DNA of 47,166 nucleotides, taken from a virus. This document shows positions 30,308 through 39,514 of this stretch, piece by piece. Location: positions 1 to 47,166 of the IMG/VR virus record IMGVR_UViG_3300031237_000265; one strand, 5' to 3'. How positions within the stretch are numbered: the stretch's first letter is position 1; every line of letters starts with the position of its first letter. The translations under genes and the position numbers were made by a program. The notes beneath the pieces were generated by a model. That model was not told the origin of the DNA and ran no database searches. It saw nothing but the letters and a program-made list of their open reading frames with translations.

Positions 30308-30642
30308 TGATCGACTGGGATAGTCTGGTGCTTGGCCCGCTGGAAACCATTTTTGGCGAGGGTGAGCATCCGGCCGGAAAGGTGATGTTCTATCCAGCGG
30401 TCGGTACCGGCTATGCCATCGATGGCGTTTTTGATTCTGCCTATCGGGAGGTCGAGATGATCGACCCGATGGTCGGGGTCACCTCGACTCAGCCCGTGCT
30501 GGGTGTTCGTCTCTCCGTATTTGTTATGCCACCGGAGCAAGACGATCAGGTATTTATCCCTCGCGTTGGCAAACGGTACCTAGTGATGGACGTACGGCCT
30601 GACAGTCATGGCTGGGCCAAACTCATGCTGAGTGAAATGTAA
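30307..30642 (+). CDS. Head-tail connector (FII-like)
   Basis: This 111-aa protein resembles the phage attachment (FII) family: YAIDGVFDSAYREVEMIDPM, VTSTQPVLGVRLSVFVMPPE, then GKRYLVMDVRPDSHGWAKLM. It would join the filled head to the tail. Start and stop overlap both neighbours by one base. Confidence 0.8.
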   Translation: MIDWDSLVLGPLETIFGEGEHPAGKVMFYPAVGTGYAIDGVFDSAYREVEMIDPMVGVTSTQPVLGVRLSVFVMPPEQDDQVFIPRVGKRYLVMDVRPDSHGWAKLMLSEM

Positions 30643-31331
30643 TGACCACCACTTCCCAATTGCGGCAGATAACGGCAGAAGCGCTCAAAGCCAGTACATC
30701 TGCTGGCGATAATGTTTTTGCTGCACGGTCTTGGCCAACCTGGAATGGCAGCTACCCGATTATCTGGCTGCACTCTCCGGAAGAGTTCAAGGAGTCATTG
30801 GGCCGAAATGGCGGGCCTCAATACACCGTGACGGCAACGATTCGGATTTCCGCCCGAGTCCAGCTGAAGGCACTTCCACGAAACGCCGCAGCCAGCGCGA
30901 TGATCCTCGCGCTGGAGGGCATGCAGCGTCAGATTGAAATGGCGCTGATCAACTTCCCGCCACTGATGAGCCGCCTACAGCAGTTCCCCTTCATCCGCTC
31001 CACCATGGACGAGGATGGTGACGGCGAACAGCAGCTGGGCGAGTTGGTCATGGATGTTGGTATGGAGTTTTACCAGGGCCCGGAGGACTTTTATCCTCTC
31101 GAAGGTCCTGAACCGGTTCCACCGTTTGATCCGGCCGCAGAGGTGGCGGCCGTTCAGCCAATCAGTCCGCTCGATTCGGTAGAAGTCACAGACGACCTGA
31201 CCAACGTTTTTGATCCTTCCGGCACTTACCCCGATGCGCCATTTCCCGATGCGGTCAATCCGGCGCCCCGAGCTGCCGGCCCTGACGGGCGCGAAGAGGG
31301 TGGTCTCTCATTTGAAAATCTGCAGGAGTAA
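30642..31331 (+). CDS. Tail terminator/completion-like protein
   Basis: This 229-aa protein has an N-terminal 140-residue domain (TSAGDNVFAARSWPTWNGSY, PIIWLHSPEEFKESLG, TATIRISARVQLKAL) that resembles minor tail or tail-terminator proteins. An acidic, proline-rich C-terminal extension follows (PVPPFDPAAEVAAVQPISPL). It is at the head-tail boundary. Assignment by position and general pattern only. Confidence 0.55.
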   Translation: MTTTSQLRQITAEALKASTSAGDNVFAARSWPTWNGSYPIIWLHSPEEFKESLGRNGGPQYTVTATIRISARVQLKALPRNAAASAMILALEGMQRQIEMALINFPPLMSRLQQFPFIRSTMDEDGDGEQQLGELVMDVGMEFYQGPEDFYPLEGPEPVPPFDPAAEVAAVQPISPLDSVEVTDDLTNVFDPSGTYPDAPFPDAVNPAPRAAGPDGREEGGLSFENLQE

Positions 31332-31333
31332 TC

Positions 31334-31546
31334 ATGCGAATTTATCCCTCGCCGGGGCTGCTGGTGCGTGACCCGGTAAAACGCGACTTCCTGCCAGATG
31401 CTGGGCGCGAAGTTCCAGACGGCGACATTTATTGGTCGCGACGGCTGAATTGCAACGATGCAACCCTCACTCCTCCAGCCCCGGAAGTTTCCGTGCCGGC
31501 CAAGGCGGAAAAAACCAAAGCCATTGAAGGGAGTGACCGTCAATGA
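31334..31546 (+). CDS. DUF2635 protein (Mu-type tail module)
   Basis: This 70-aa protein matches DUF2635: RIYPSPGLLVRDPVKRDFLP, then GREVPDGDIYWSRRLNCND. The family sits immediately before the sheath gene in Mu-like phages. Its stop overlaps the sheath start (ATGA). Its biochemical role is unknown. Confidence 0.85.
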   Translation: MRIYPSPGLLVRDPVKRDFLPDAGREVPDGDIYWSRRLNCNDATLTPPAPEVSVPAKAEKTKAIEGSDRQ

Positions 31547-33021
31547 CCGTCCCGTTCAGCAATATCCCGGCGAACCTGCGGGTTCCACTGTTCTATGCCG
31601 AAGTCGATAACTCTCAGGCGAACAGCGGTGCTCAGACCCAGCGCACTCTGATCATCGGCCAGATCACTGCGTCGGGTAACGGCGTGGTGAACGTCCCGGT
31701 GCTGGGACAGGGTGTCAGTGACGCCAAAGCCAAGGGCGGCCTGGGCTCCATGCTGGCATTGATGACCGACGCTTATGTGCGCGCCGATGATTTCGGTGAG
31801 GTCTGGTTTTTGCCGCTGGCGGACGCTGCCGGCGGTGTTGCCGCGACCGGCACGGTGCTCATCGCCGGAACCCCGACGGCAACTGGCGTGATCTCGCTGT
31901 ACATCGCCGGGCAGCTGCTGAGTCTGACCGTCACCACTGGTGAACTGGCTGCCGATATCGCCACCGCGTTGGCAGCGTTGGTGAACAGTTCCAGCGATCT
32001 GCCGGTTACTGCGACAGCCGCTACCGCGACGGTCACCCTCACGGCCAAAAATAAAGGGCTCGGGGGCAACGAAATTGACCTGCGCCTGAATTACCAAGGT
32101 TCATCGAGCGGTGAGGCTGTTCCGGCAGGCCTGACCCTGACCCTGACGCAGATGGCTTCGGGAGCTACCAACCCGACGCTGGACACTGCACTGGCGAACC
32201 TTGGTGACGAGCCCTTCGACTTTATCGTTTGCCCTTACACCGATACCGCTTCGTTGAACGCGTTGAAAAACCTGCTCAATGACAAGACCGGCCGGTGGAG
32301 CTACGCGAATCAGGTCTACGGGCATGTGTTTGCTGCGCAGCGCGGAACAGTTTCGGCTTTGTCGACTGCCGGTAATGCCCGCAACAACCAGCACGAAAGC
32401 ATCATGGGCTTCTATAACTCGCCGTCGCCGGCGTGGATTTGGGCAGCAGATGTGGCTGGTACGGCCGCCGTTGCGCTACGCGCCGATCCGGGCCGTCCGC
32501 TGCAGACGCTCACTTTGAGCACAGTGCTGGCGCCGCCGTCGCCTTCGCAATTCATTCTGGGCGAGCGCAATACACTGCTGTGGGATGGCATCTCGACATT
32601 CATGGTTGGCAGTGACGGCACCGTGGCGATCGAGAACTTGATCACCACCTACCAGCAGAATGCCTTCGGAGCAGCAGACGACAGCTACCTGCAAGTTGAA
32701 ACTCTGTTTCTGCTGATGTTTGTTTTGCGGGCGCAGCGCTCGCTGGTGACCTCCAAGTATTCGCGAGTGAAGCTGGCAGCCAATGGCACCCGCTTTGCGC
32801 CGGGCTCGGCCATCGTCACCCCCAACATCATCAAGGCAGACCTGATCGCTCAGTACGGTGAACTGGAATTCAACGGCTATGTGCAGGATGCCGCCGGCTT
32901 CGCCAAGGGGCTCATCGTCGAGAAGAACAGCATCAACCCCAACCGGGTTGACGTGTTGTGGCCCGGCACCCTGATTAACCAGCTGCGGATTTTCGCGCTG
33001 CTCGCTCAATTCCGCCTGTAA
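31543..33021 (+). CDS. Contractile tail sheath protein (Mu gpL-like)
   Basis: This 492-aa protein fits the tail sheath family. The start, VPFSNIPANLRVPLFYAEVD with NSQANSGAQTQRTLIIGQIT, is characteristic. The body contains EPFDFIVCPYTDTASLNALK and RTLSL-type DPGRPLQTLTLSTVLAPPSP. The C-terminus has RSLVTSKYSRVKLAANGTRF and VDVLWPGTLINQLRIFALLA. Its presence makes this a contractile-tailed phage. Confidence 0.95.
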   Translation: MTVPFSNIPANLRVPLFYAEVDNSQANSGAQTQRTLIIGQITASGNGVVNVPVLGQGVSDAKAKGGLGSMLALMTDAYVRADDFGEVWFLPLADAAGGVAATGTVLIAGTPTATGVISLYIAGQLLSLTVTTGELAADIATALAALVNSSSDLPVTATAATATVTLTAKNKGLGGNEIDLRLNYQGSSSGEAVPAGLTLTLTQMASGATNPTLDTALANLGDEPFDFIVCPYTDTASLNALKNLLNDKTGRWSYANQVYGHVFAAQRGTVSALSTAGNARNNQHESIMGFYNSPSPAWIWAADVAGTAAVALRADPGRPLQTLTLSTVLAPPSPSQFILGERNTLLWDGISTFMVGSDGTVAIENLITTYQQNAFGAADDSYLQVETLFLLMFVLRAQRSLVTSKYSRVKLAANGTRFAPGSAIVTPNIIKADLIAQYGELEFNGYVQDAAGFAKGLIVEKNSINPNRVDVLWPGTLINQLRIFALLAQFRL

Positions 33022-33041
33022 CCCAGGCCACCCGTCAACGG

Positions 33042-33063
33042 CCGCTTTCGAGCGGTTTTTTTT
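33042..33063 (+). terminator. Intrinsic terminator after sheath gene
   Basis: CCGCT-TTCG-AGCGG followed by eight T residues. GCCTGGAG, the ribosome site of the tube gene, follows at once. Confidence 0.85.
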
Positions 33064-33078
33064 CGCCTGGAGATAAAC

Positions 33079-33447
33079 ATGGCTGATAACACCAACCGCC
33101 TCGCCGGGACCTGCTACCTGACCGTCGACGGCGTGAGCTACATGCTTGCCGGTGACTTTTCCTACAAGGTTTCCGGGGTGTCCCGTGAAACCCTGAAAGG
33201 TCAGGACGGCGTCCACGGTTACAGCGAGACGCCACAGCCCGGCTACATCGCCGCAACGCTGCGTGACTCGGCGAACCTGAGCCTGGCCGACATCAACGGC
33301 ATGAGCAACGCCACCGTCGTGGCCGAGCTAGCCAACGGCAAAACCATCATCGGTCGCAACATGTGGGCCCTCGACCAACAAGAAGCCAAATCTTCCGACG
33401 CCACTATTGAAGTGAAGTGGGAAAGCCCTTCCGTAACGGAGAACTGA
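33079..33447 (+). CDS. Tail tube protein (Mu gpM-like)
   Basis: This 122-aa protein matches the Mu-type tail tube family: RLAGTCYLTVDGVSYMLAGD, then DGVHGYSETPQPGYIAATLR, and a C-terminal strand (DATIEVKWESPSVTEN). It polymerises under the sheath. The ribosome site follows a terminator. Confidence 0.92.
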   Translation: MADNTNRLAGTCYLTVDGVSYMLAGDFSYKVSGVSRETLKGQDGVHGYSETPQPGYIAATLRDSANLSLADINGMSNATVVAELANGKTIIGRNMWALDQQEAKSSDATIEVKWESPSVTEN

Positions 33448-33450
33448 TCC

Positions 33451-33744
33451 ATGTTCGAAGAAGAAATCACCATCACCCTGGTAAAGCCTGTAGTGCTCGG
33501 GAAGGGCGATTCTGCCATTACTTATTCTGAGCTGAAGTTGCGCGAGCCGAATGCTGGCGAAATTGAAAAGGCCACCCGCGCCGACACCTCTGTTGGCGCG
33601 GCAATCACGCTCATCGGTCTGATTGCTGGCATCCCGCGCGGTGCTGCTGAAAAACTCTGCAAGCGGGATCTGGTGTCGGCAAATAACTTTCTCGAGGGTT
33701 TTACCGACTCTGGCCTGCTGGTGGAGGAGGCTGGCCAGAGCTGA
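33451..33744 (+). CDS. Tail assembly chaperone (Mu gp41-like)
   Basis: This 97-aa protein resembles phage tail assembly chaperones of the Mu gp41 type: ITITLVKPVVLGKGDSAITY, ELKLREPNAGEIEKATRADT. It starts three bases after the tube stop and should coat the tape measure during tail building. The frame contains a -1 slippery site near its end (33696-33702) that can extend it. Confidence 0.85.
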   Translation: MFEEEITITLVKPVVLGKGDSAITYSELKLREPNAGEIEKATRADTSVGAAITLIGLIAGIPRGAAEKLCKRDLVSANNFLEGFTDSGLLVEEAGQS

Positions 33745-33851
33745 TTGCCGAGCTGACCAAGTATTACGGCTGGGGCCCGCGCGAGGCGTGGTCGTTGAGT
33801 TTGAAGGAATTGAGCTGGTGGAATGACCAAGCTAAGCGCATGGCGGGGTAA
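33451..33851 (+). CDS. Frameshifted tail chaperone fusion (join 33451..33702, 33702..33851)
   Basis: A -1 shift at GGGTTTT (33696-33702) would lead into a second frame open to 33851, giving a 133-aa fusion. The added part contains WPELIAELTKYYGWGPREAW and LKELSWWNDQAKRM, resembling the GpE/gp42 partner of the chaperone in Mu- and P2-like phages. The site is in the correct X XXY YYZ register, and the second frame has no own start. Its stop overlaps the tape-measure start (TAATG). The shift is predicted, not shown. Confidence 0.72.
33696..33702 (+). promoter_or_regulatory. -1 ribosomal slippery heptamer
   Basis: G GGT TTT is in frame with the chaperone (GAG GGT TTT ACC), a canonical slippery pattern. 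It lies 16 codons before the zero-frame stop. Confidence 0.65.
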
Positions 33852-35887
33852 TGACAGTGGGTAATACCTTCACGATCACGATCGACGCGGTGGATAAAGC
33901 CACCGCCACGGTGCGCAAGGTCAATGATTCCATCAACCGCCTGACCCGGCCGTTTGAGGAGGTTGGCAAATCCTTCAAAGGCCTAGGTCGTGAGTTGGGC
34001 TTTGAAAAAATCGGCAAGAACCTGGGCAATATTGGCCGAGAGGCCAGCACTGCTGCGAGAGGTATTGGCTCGATTGTCGCGCCTATGGCGGCAATTACCG
34101 GAATCGGTTCGGTGGCGGGGATTGCTGCATTGGCCAGCAACTGGGCGAACCTCGGTCGGTCCATCGACAACAGCGCGCACACCATTGGTATTTCGACCGG
34201 GCAGCTTCAATCTTTCCGGGGCGCTGCGAAAATGGTCGGCGTGGATGCTGCTGATACCACTTCGAGCCTGGACAACCTGGCCACCACGATGCAGGACGCG
34301 CAGTGGGGGCGGAACCAAGGCGCCCTGATGATGTTCAACAAGCTCGGCATTGGCTTGAAGAAAACCAAGGAAGGTGCGTGGGATGTGGTGGGGCAGTACA
34401 AGGCGGTGGCCAATGCAATCGCCAAGGAAGCTGATCCCCAGAAGCAAAAACTCATTGCCAGAGCGTTTGGCATGGAGGGGATGCTGCCGTTCCTTCGTGA
34501 AGGGGCTGCTGGCATCGAACGCTATGAAACCATGGTCAAGCGCCTTGGCTATGTGATGAGCGAGGGCGCAGTAAAACGTGGCAAGGAATTTTCACAGTCG
34601 CTGGCCGGTCTCGGCGTGGTCGTGGATGGAACCAAGAACGCCATCGGCGACAAACTGATTCCTGTCATGAAACCGCTGATCGATCAGTTCACCAACTGGC
34701 TGTCGGTCAATCGCGACCTGATTGCTACCAATGTCGGTGACTGGGCCAAAGGTTTCGCCACGTGGATCGGCAAGATCGACTGGAAGAAGGTCGGCGAAGG
34801 GATTGTTAGTTTCGGCAAAGGAATCGGCAAGGTCGTCGACTGGCTTGGCGGTTGGGAAAACGCTGCTATCGCAGTTGTGCTGGTGATGAACGCCGGCGTT
34901 ATTGGCAGCGTCCTTTCTTTGGGCTTGACGCTCGGCCGGGCGGGCATTGGCATTCTGTCGTTTATCGGCCTTCTCGGCCGCTGGAAAGGCGCGGCCAACG
35001 CAGCAGCTGTAGCACAGAACTCGTTGGTTACAGGTCAAGGCGTCAGCTGGTTGGCCTCCGGTGCTGCTGTGGGCTTAACGACGGCGGCTGTTGGCGCTGG
35101 TGCCATGCTGTACTCGCCATCCCTCAACCAGGGTGAAGATGAAGAGGTTCGACGAATCCGTGCATCTCAGGGCCTGCCAGAGAACGAACCTAAAACGCCG
35201 AAGCTGGATGCCCTCGCCGGTGCCTGGAATAAGGTTCAGGGCACCAACAAGGACATGGCCAGCTTTGCCCAGGACTATTTTCAGGCTCAAGGTTGGAGCA
35301 AACAGGCCGCTGCCGGCATTGTTGGGAACGGTATTGCCGAAAGCAATCTGGATCCTACCGCCTTGGGTGACTGGGGCAGAGCCCGCGGGATCTTCCAGTG
35401 GCATCGTGATCGCCAGGACAACTTCGAGAAATGGGCCGGGTTCAGCATGATGGATCCGCGCGCGGACACCATGAAACAGTTGGAATTTGCCAACTACGAA
35501 CTGACTCAAGGAACAGAGTCATCCGCTGGCTCGAAACTTCGTGGCGCCAAAACTGCTGAAGAGGCTGGGGCTATTGCCTCGCGCAGCTGGCTGCGACCTG
35601 GCACCACGGAGGAAGCGAAGGATCGTGAGGCTTCTGCCCGCGCTGCCCTGGCTCGAGTATTGGAAGGGCCTGTCACCTCGGCCGCATCTCCAACCTCGCA
35701 AGATCAACCTGTTGCACCCAAAGGGCCGTACAACATGGGTAACGTTCCAGGCCCAACCAATGGGAAAGTGAAGGTAGAAGTCGAGCTTAAAGGTGCAACC
35801 GAGGGGACCAAGGTGAGCGTTCAGTCCGAGGGTAATGTCCAGGGCTCCAGCCGTATCGCTTACACCGGAGTAGGGGGAGGCGTATGA
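33851..35887 (+). CDS. Tape measure protein with tail lysozyme domain
   Basis: This 678-aa protein sets tail length. The N-terminal 450 residues are helical and Gly/Ala-rich (FEEVGKSFKGLGRELGFEKI, SIDNSAHTIGISTGQLQSFR) with hydrophobic segments near 335-420. Residues about 467-600 resemble a phage tail lysozyme (FAQDYFQAQGWSKQAAAGIV, GNGIAESNLDPTALGDWG, RGIFQWHRDRQDNFEKW), with Glu in AESN as likely catalytic residue. It would help cross peptidoglycan on infection. Start overlaps the frameshift stop. Confidence 0.92.
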   Translation: MTVGNTFTITIDAVDKATATVRKVNDSINRLTRPFEEVGKSFKGLGRELGFEKIGKNLGNIGREASTAARGIGSIVAPMAAITGIGSVAGIAALASNWANLGRSIDNSAHTIGISTGQLQSFRGAAKMVGVDAADTTSSLDNLATTMQDAQWGRNQGALMMFNKLGIGLKKTKEGAWDVVGQYKAVANAIAKEADPQKQKLIARAFGMEGMLPFLREGAAGIERYETMVKRLGYVMSEGAVKRGKEFSQSLAGLGVVVDGTKNAIGDKLIPVMKPLIDQFTNWLSVNRDLIATNVGDWAKGFATWIGKIDWKKVGEGIVSFGKGIGKVVDWLGGWENAAIAVVLVMNAGVIGSVLSLGLTLGRAGIGILSFIGLLGRWKGAANAAAVAQNSLVTGQGVSWLASGAAVGLTTAAVGAGAMLYSPSLNQGEDEEVRRIRASQGLPENEPKTPKLDALAGAWNKVQGTNKDMASFAQDYFQAQGWSKQAAAGIVGNGIAESNLDPTALGDWGRARGIFQWHRDRQDNFEKWAGFSMMDPRADTMKQLEFANYELTQGTESSAGSKLRGAKTAEEAGAIASRSWLRPGTTEEAKDREASARAALARVLEGPVTSAASPTSQDQPVAPKGPYNMGNVPGPTNGKVKVEVELKGATEGTKVSVQSEGNVQGSSRIAYTGVGGGV

Positions 35888-37314
35888 GTTTACTATCCGA
35901 CATCATCCAGATCGCGGAGGAGTCCAACAAGACCTGGACCGAGACCTTGCACAAGGCCTCATTTCGCGGGGTGCCATTCGCGGTCTACGGCGGGGATGCC
36001 CGCTTTGGCCGCCGACTGGCTCTCCACGAATACCCTGGACGAGATAAGCCGTACATTGAAGACATGGGGCGGTCGACTCGGCGAATCCGCATGAGCGGCT
36101 TCCTCGTCACCGACAGCTTCATCTACGGTGGCGGAAGTGCCTTGGCCCAGCGAGATGCACTGGTGGCTGCGGCAGAGAAGCCAGGCCCTGGGGCACTCAT
36201 CCATCCAACGCTCGGCGCGCTGACTGTCAGCGTGCCGGCCGAGGGCTTGAGCGTCGTCGAGCGCTGGGACATGGGGCGCTACTTCGAAATCAGCTTCACC
36301 TTCATCGAGTCAGGCGACCGAGTATTTCCGAGCATCACGTCTTCTACCGGCAGTCTGCTGGATAAGTTGGCGGCGGCACTCGGGTTGTCTTCCGCGCTGG
36401 ACTTCGTGCGCAAGGTAATCGGCGGTGTTACTGCCGTAATCAACGCGGTTGAGGGTGTGATTAAATTCGGCAAAGCCATCGTGGGCATGGTCGTTGGCGT
36501 CATTGCGGACTTCAAGGTTCTTGTGGGGCGCATCACTCGGGACGTGCGCAGCATCACCAGCTTGGCCGGGCTGATGACTGGCGACTTTGGTCGCTACGCC
36601 AATGGCAATGTCAGCAGCGCCTTGATAGCCAGCAAAAAAGCAAAAGACAGCGGCGCGACAATGGCGGATTTGATCGCCAAGAACACCGCAAACCGCGCGG
36701 CAGTTGATACGGCTATGGACAACCTGGTTGAGGCCGCAGCGAATCTAGATGCGAGTAACGGCGCGGTTTTTACTGATGCCGTTCAGGTTCTCATGGATTC
36801 CTTGGTGGCGGGCATCGCCGATCCCGGTGATGCAATCGCGTTGCTCGGTCCGCTTGCCAGTTATACCCCTGAAGCGTTTAGCGGTGCGGGCGTGATTGGT
36901 TCGGCGCGAGTTGTCGCCCAAAACGCAACGGCGGCGCTGTTGCGGCGCGCGGCTTTGGCGGCGATCGGTAAAGTGGTGGCGACTTATGTGCCGAGCTCAT
37001 ACGACGAGGCCATCGACACCATGGGGGTCGTAACGGGGTTTATTGATGCCGAGGTGCTGTCGGCGGGGGATTCCGGGGATGACGAAAGCTATAACGCCTT
37101 GCTCGCGCTCCGTCAGGCGGTGGTCGTTGCGCTGACCACCACTGGCGCAACACTTCCCAACCTTGAGACCTTCACGTTCCGCACGGCCCTGCCAGCGCTG
37201 GTCATGGCCAACAGGCTTTATCAGGATGCCTCGCGCACTAATGAGTTGATCCAGCAGGCAAACCCGATACACCCGGCGTTCATGCCGACCACTATCAAGG
37301 CCCTGGCCCGGTAA
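35884..37314 (+). CDS. Mu gpN-like DNA circularization/tail protein
   Basis: This 476-aa protein matches the DNA_circ_N family: ASFRGVPFAVYGGDARFGRR, LALHEYPGRDKPYIEDMG, and GFLVTDSFIYGGGSALAQRD at the N-terminus. A long helical, Ala-rich middle follows. In Mu gpN is a baseplate/tail component. It begins at an ATG overlapping the tape-measure stop (ATGA). Confidence 0.92.
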   Translation: MSLLSDIIQIAEESNKTWTETLHKASFRGVPFAVYGGDARFGRRLALHEYPGRDKPYIEDMGRSTRRIRMSGFLVTDSFIYGGGSALAQRDALVAAAEKPGPGALIHPTLGALTVSVPAEGLSVVERWDMGRYFEISFTFIESGDRVFPSITSSTGSLLDKLAAALGLSSALDFVRKVIGGVTAVINAVEGVIKFGKAIVGMVVGVIADFKVLVGRITRDVRSITSLAGLMTGDFGRYANGNVSSALIASKKAKDSGATMADLIAKNTANRAAVDTAMDNLVEAAANLDASNGAVFTDAVQVLMDSLVAGIADPGDAIALLGPLASYTPEAFSGAGVIGSARVVAQNATAALLRRAALAAIGKVVATYVPSSYDEAIDTMGVVTGFIDAEVLSAGDSGDDESYNALLALRQAVVVALTTTGATLPNLETFTFRTALPALVMANRLYQDASRTNELIQQANPIHPAFMPTTIKALAR

Positions 37315-37323
37315 GGAAATCTT

Positions 37324-38421
37324 GTGGAAGAAGACGAACTCTACCTGACCTCCGGGGACCAGGTTGTGACCGGCTGGACGGATATCCGGGTCACTCGTGG
37401 TATTGAGCGGCTGCCCAGTGACTTCAACATCGGTATGACTGAGCTCTACCCGGGCGAGCTCAATCGTTTGACGGTAGAACCTGATGCACCCTGCCAGATT
37501 CGCCTGGGTGATGACCCTGTGATTACTGGGTATGTCGACCACTTCGTTCCCAGCATCACCGCAGGTGAACACTCGATCCGCGTCAACGGTCGGTCCAAGT
37601 GCGCCGATCTGATCGATTGCGCAGCGGAGTGGCCTGGGGGCCAGATCACAAACCAGACGGTGCTAGGGATCGCGCAGAAGCTCGCCTCTATTTACGGCTC
37701 GACCGTCAACGGGGCCCCGGAAGGGATTCGAGTCACATCCGATGTAACGGACCTGCCGATCCTCCCCCAGACCAATGTCATGCTGGGTGAATCGGCCTTT
37801 GACATCATTGACAGGATGTCTCGATTTTCTGCGGTGCTGGCTTACGACCTTGCGGACGGCAGTCTGTTTCTGTCGAGAGCCGGCACCCGTCGAGCCGCGA
37901 GTGGGTTTGCGGAGGGCGTAAACGTCCAGCGAGCTTTCATCGACTACTCCTCAAACCTCATTTATTCCGATTACAACGTCTACATCCAATCGGTCGACAC
38001 CTTCACCGACCTTGGACAGGCGGGTAACCAGCTCTACAAGGTAAAGGATCTCAACTGCAAGCGGCACCGGGCGATGGTCATCATCTCTGAAGGTGGTGGC
38101 TTGGGTAACGAGATCGCGGTTCAGCGTGCTGAGTGGGAGGCCGCCAGGCGCTTTGGACGTTCTCGGGTGATCAGACTAACCACCGATAGCTGGCGCGATT
38201 CTTCCGGTGCGCTCTGGGAGCCCAATACCCTAGTCCCCGTTTCTCTGCCGAAACTTAAATTCATCGCAGAAGGCATGTTGATCAGCGAAGTCACGTTCCT
38301 GCGTAACTCGTACTCGGGGACAACGGCCGAAATCACCTTGATGGCTCCAGAAGCCTTCCTGCCGCAACCCATCAACCTCACGCCGCTGTATGGCGAATTC
38401 AGTATGCCGGTGACGCAATGA
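37324..38421 (+). CDS. Mu gpP-like baseplate hub protein
   Basis: This 365-aa protein resembles the gpP/gpD (T4 gp27-type) hub family: VVTGWTDIRVTRGIERLPSD, FNIGMTELYPGELNRLTVEP, and a C-terminal ALWEPNTLVPVSLPKLKFIA with VTFLRNSYSGTTAEITLMAP. It begins at GTG 37324 with AAGGAA upstream. Its stop overlaps the gp45-like start (ATGA). Confidence 0.9.
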   Translation: MEEDELYLTSGDQVVTGWTDIRVTRGIERLPSDFNIGMTELYPGELNRLTVEPDAPCQIRLGDDPVITGYVDHFVPSITAGEHSIRVNGRSKCADLIDCAAEWPGGQITNQTVLGIAQKLASIYGSTVNGAPEGIRVTSDVTDLPILPQTNVMLGESAFDIIDRMSRFSAVLAYDLADGSLFLSRAGTRRAASGFAEGVNVQRAFIDYSSNLIYSDYNVYIQSVDTFTDLGQAGNQLYKVKDLNCKRHRAMVIISEGGGLGNEIAVQRAEWEAARRFGRSRVIRLTTDSWRDSSGALWEPNTLVPVSLPKLKFIAEGMLISEVTFLRNSYSGTTAEITLMAPEAFLPQPINLTPLYGEFSMPVTQ

Positions 38422-39014
38422 GCCATCCAACGAATCAACCTCGCGATGACGTCGGCGCGCTTCAACGGCTATGGCGAAGAGTTCAATTGATGTCGAGCTG
38501 GGGCCGGGTGACGTTTGCGGACGACAGCAAAACTGCTCAGCTGCTGCAGGTGAAACTCAATGACTCAGAAACTCGTGACGCAACACCCCGGGTAGCAGAG
38601 TTCGGATTTACTTCCATGCCGCCCAATGGTTCCGATGTCCTGATGGTCTTCATGGGAGGCGACCGATCCAAAGGTGTGGTGGTCGCCACAGGCCACCAAG
38701 GAAGCCGCCCAGTAGGGCTGACCTCAGGCGAGAGCATGGTGTATGACCTGTGGGGAAAGAGTATCTACTTCACCAAGGACGGCGGGATTATGGTCGAAGC
38801 CCAGGGCACACCAGTGACTGTCAACAATGCAACGGTGGTGACCATCAATGCAGCGGACAGCATAGAGATGGTGACGCCGCTTCTACACGTTACCGGTGAT
38901 ATCGTCGCTGACGGCAACGTTAGCGATAGCGTCCGGGCGATGGCCGAAGATCGCCTGATATTCAATACGCACACCAATGGGAGCGGCACGACAACGCCGA
39001 CACCACAACAATGA
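38418..39014 (+). CDS. Baseplate spike protein (Mu gp45-like)
   Basis: This 198-aa protein fits the Mu gp45 family: LQRLWRRVQLMSSWGRVTFA, FGFTSMPPNGSDVLMVFMGG, then VVVATGHQGSRPVGLTSGES. The C-terminal beta-helix-like repeats (VTVNNATVVTINAADSIEMV) form the puncturing spike. It overlaps both neighbours by ATGA. Confidence 0.92.
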   Translation: MSHPTNQPRDDVGALQRLWRRVQLMSSWGRVTFADDSKTAQLLQVKLNDSETRDATPRVAEFGFTSMPPNGSDVLMVFMGGDRSKGVVVATGHQGSRPVGLTSGESMVYDLWGKSIYFTKDGGIMVEAQGTPVTVNNATVVTINAADSIEMVTPLLHVTGDIVADGNVSDSVRAMAEDRLIFNTHTNGSGTTTPTPQQ

Positions 39015-39454
39015 GCGATATCACAACTACCTGGATCGTAGAGTCAGGCACGGGCGACTGGTCAATCAGCGGTGGCGCGCTGACCAGCGGGGATGACTTG
39101 GCCACTGCCGCGCTGATCAGCTTGTTCAGTGATCGCGAAGCAGATGCTGCCGATGTACCCCCTGACGGCAGCAATGACCGCCGAGGATGGTGGGGAGATG
39201 ATGGTGAAGACGTTCCGATCGGCTCACGGCTTTGGCTCCTCGATCGTTCCCGGCTGACTCCAGCCGTTGCCAACACGGCACGTATCTACATGGAGGAAGC
39301 ACTCAAGTGGATGGTCGATGATGAAGTGGCCACCAGCATCAAGGTGCTCACAGCAATTGCTGGTAACAACCAATTGAACTCGATCATCACGATCACTCGC
39401 AGCGACGGCACCGTGATACCGCTCAAATTCAACTGGGCGTGGCGACAAAGCTGA
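39011..39454 (+). CDS. Mu gp46-like baseplate protein
   Basis: This 147-aa protein belongs to the GP46 family (T4 gp25-like): LATAALISLFSDREADAADV, then GWWGDDGEDVPIGSRLWLLD, RSRLTPAVANTARIYMEEAL. It links the baseplate wedge to the sheath. Start overlaps the gp45 stop (ATGA). Confidence 0.92.
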   Translation: MSDITTTWIVESGTGDWSISGGALTSGDDLATAALISLFSDREADAADVPPDGSNDRRGWWGDDGEDVPIGSRLWLLDRSRLTPAVANTARIYMEEALKWMVDDEVATSIKVLTAIAGNNQLNSIITITRSDGTVIPLKFNWAWRQS

Positions 39455-39470
39455 CAGCTAACTTTTTACG

Positions 39471-39494
39471 ATCCCGCCATGAGCGGGATTTTTT
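39471..39494 (+). terminator. Intrinsic terminator within baseplate genes
   Basis: ATCCCGC-CATGA-GCGGGAT followed by TTTTT. CGCCTGGAG, the ribosome site of the next gene, follows directly. Confidence 0.85.
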
Positions 39495-39514
39495 CCGCCT
39501 GGAGTTCATCCCTT

